From: JAJVIP01 sp964405835
Lineage (GTDB): Bacteria; Elusimicrobiota; Elusimicrobia; F11
NCBI GenBank assembly: GCA_964405835.1
Contig: CAYOPN010000049.1
Span: 1-15,673, forward strand
Reading direction: 5' to 3'
Length of the DNA: 15,673 nucleotides
Shown: in pieces, positions 14,729 through 15,673 of the stretch
How the letters are laid out: every line of letters starts with the position of its first letter
Numbering within the stretch: position 1 is the stretch's first letter
Notes under the pieces: model-generated
What the model was told of the DNA's origin: nothing
The model's database searches: none
What the model saw: the letters and a program-made list of their open reading frames with translations, nothing else
Position numbers and translations under genes: made by a program

Positions 14729-15673
14729 CAAGCCGCTTGAAGTTTGGAGAAGTCCGCGGCCGCGTCAAAAAGCTCTTTGACCATGCTCAGCACGTGCAGG
14801 CGCTGATCGCGGAGTTTGACGTCGTCGACCATCACCATCACGTCTTTGAAGAACGTGTCGATCGGCGCTTTGAGTTCGGCCAGATACATGAGGGCCTGCG
14901 GAAAATCACGGCGGTTCACGCTGGAATCAAAACCGGTGCGGATGCGCTGCACGGCCTCGCACAATTTGCGCTCCGGTTCGCCCAGCGAATCTAGATCAAT
15001 GGAAACCGATGCTGACGCATCGCTGTTCGCCTGCTTTAACAAATTCCCGGCCCGTTTGATGGCGATTGAAAGCGCCTGAAACTCGGGTTTGCCGCGCACC
15101 GCTTTAAGTCCTTTGAGTTTTCTTTCAATGACTGGAACGCCTTGATCAAAACGGGCGAGCACGGCCTCGATTTCATCGGCACGGTACCCCTGCTGAGAGA
15201 AAATGGTCACCATACGCTGGCGGAAAAAGTCACGCAATTCGTCCTTGGTTTTGGTTTCGACCGGTCGGCCCAAGGTTTCGAACGCATTGTCGATGAGTCT
15301 TTCCAGCGACAAATTCCAATCACGGTCCGACAAGATGCGCAGGATCCCGCTGGCCGCGCGGCGAAGACCATACGGGTCCGCAGAACCGGAGGGAATAAGC
15401 CCGACGGAAAAATTGGCGGCGAGCGTGTCGAGTTTGTCGGCAACGCCAACCAACGCGCCCTCCAACACCTTGGGAAGCGCGCTTTCGGAGGTCAGCGGCC
15501 AGTAATGCTGCTCAATGGCCGCCGCGACCTCGGCGCTTTCCTGTTTCTCGCCGTAGAAACGGCCGGCAATTCCTTGCAACTCCGGAAACTCCCCGACCAC
15601 CTGCGTCAACAAATCCGATTTCGAAAGCAACGCCGCGCGGTCGGCATTTCTCAAAACTGCCTCGTCCAATTCC
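14728..15673 (-). CDS. glyS: Glycyl-tRNA synthetase beta subunit, C-terminal part (partial)
   Basis: The 3' part of the gene for the beta subunit of the alpha2-beta2 glycyl-tRNA synthetase, open at the right window edge; about 315 of the usual roughly 690 residues are present. The visible portion begins in the conserved core: AALLSKSDLLTQVVGEFPELQG, FYGEKQESAEVAAAIEQHYWP, LVGVADKLDTLAANFSVGLIPSGSADPYGLRRAASGILRIL, all family-typical. The C-terminal region (last about 110 residues) is the all-helical DALR-type anticodon-binding domain. The subunit binds tRNA-Gly and supports aminoacylation by GlyQ, which must lie outside the window. The gene continues past 15673 and no start codon is visible; the stop TGA overlaps the coaX ATG. 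Confidence 0.95.
   Translation of the reverse strand, partial: ELDEAVLRNADRAALLSKSDLLTQVVGEFPELQGIAGRFYGEKQESAEVAAAIEQHYWPLTSESALPKVLEGALVGVADKLDTLAANFSVGLIPSGSADPYGLRRAASGILRILSDRDWNLSLERLIDNAFETLGRPVETKTKDELRDFFRQRMVTIFSQQGYRADEIEAVLARFDQGVPVIERKLKGLKAVRGKPEFQALSIAIKRAGNLLKQANSDASASVSIDLDSLGEPERKLCEAVQRIRTGFDSSVNRRDFPQALMYLAELKAPIDTFFKDVMVMVDDVKLRDQRLHVLSMVKELFDAAADFSKLQAA

Noticed and set aside
1..15673. Mobile elements, CRISPR arrays, tRNA genes or defence systems
   Set aside because: No transposase or integrase motif, no regularly spaced repeats, no tRNA-like cloverleaf and no restriction, toxin or nuclease protein could be recognised on either strand.

Overview
The window looks like a chromosomal segment from a Gram-negative (diderm) bacterium with moderately high GC (about 55% by eye). 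Several proteins carry signal peptides, two look like outer-membrane beta-barrels, and one looks like a lipoprotein. The mix of a two-subunit ferredoxin-dependent 2-oxoglutarate oxidoreductase, succinyl-CoA synthetase, type III pantothenate kinase and two-subunit-type glycyl-tRNA synthetase, beside unrecognised envelope proteins, fits a poorly cultured lineage (Elusimicrobiota/Omnitrophota-like is a guess only). I see no tRNA, rRNA, CRISPR, insertion sequence or phage gene.

Layout. (1) 64-1274: a family 2 glycosyltransferase on the minus strand, divergent from a stand-alone response-regulator receiver. (2) 1275-1404: a non-coding spacer with nested inverted repeats. (3) 1405-3415: a tight plus-strand run of a small putative zinc-knuckle protein, an outer-membrane barrel and a lipoprotein. 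(4) 3416-3539: a spacer with two DnaA-box-like sites and a hairpin holding the Shine-Dalgarno sequence of the next gene. (5) 3540-5708: a membrane-sensor/GAF/class III adenylate cyclase. (6) 5742-6598: a near-consensus sigma-70 promoter overlapped by a Fur-box-like operator, driving an FTR1-family iron permease. (7) 6654-12200: korA (fused gamma-alpha), korB, sucC, sucD and a secreted beta-propeller-like protein, with junctions overlapping by 4-20 bases or 14 bases apart. (8) 12203-15673, minus strand, read right to left: glyS (partial), coaX, a beta-barrel protein and a coiled-coil membrane protein.

How it fits together. KorAB converts 2-oxoglutarate, CoA and oxidised ferredoxin to succinyl-CoA, CO2 and reduced ferredoxin. 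SucCD then recovers the thioester energy as ATP or GTP (or both run in reverse for reductive TCA carbon fixation). KorB has the four cysteines expected for a 4Fe-4S cluster, so the iron permease directly upstream with its own Fur-like site is a sensible neighbour. Translational coupling is frequent: ATGA at 2642 and 10418, TAATG at 13156, TGATG at 14728.

Most of the window is core metabolism and conserved cell functions. The points that most deserve follow-up are the promoter/Fur-box overlap, the DnaA-box pair, the cyclase with a kinase-like membrane sensor, and two small groups of unrecognised envelope proteins.
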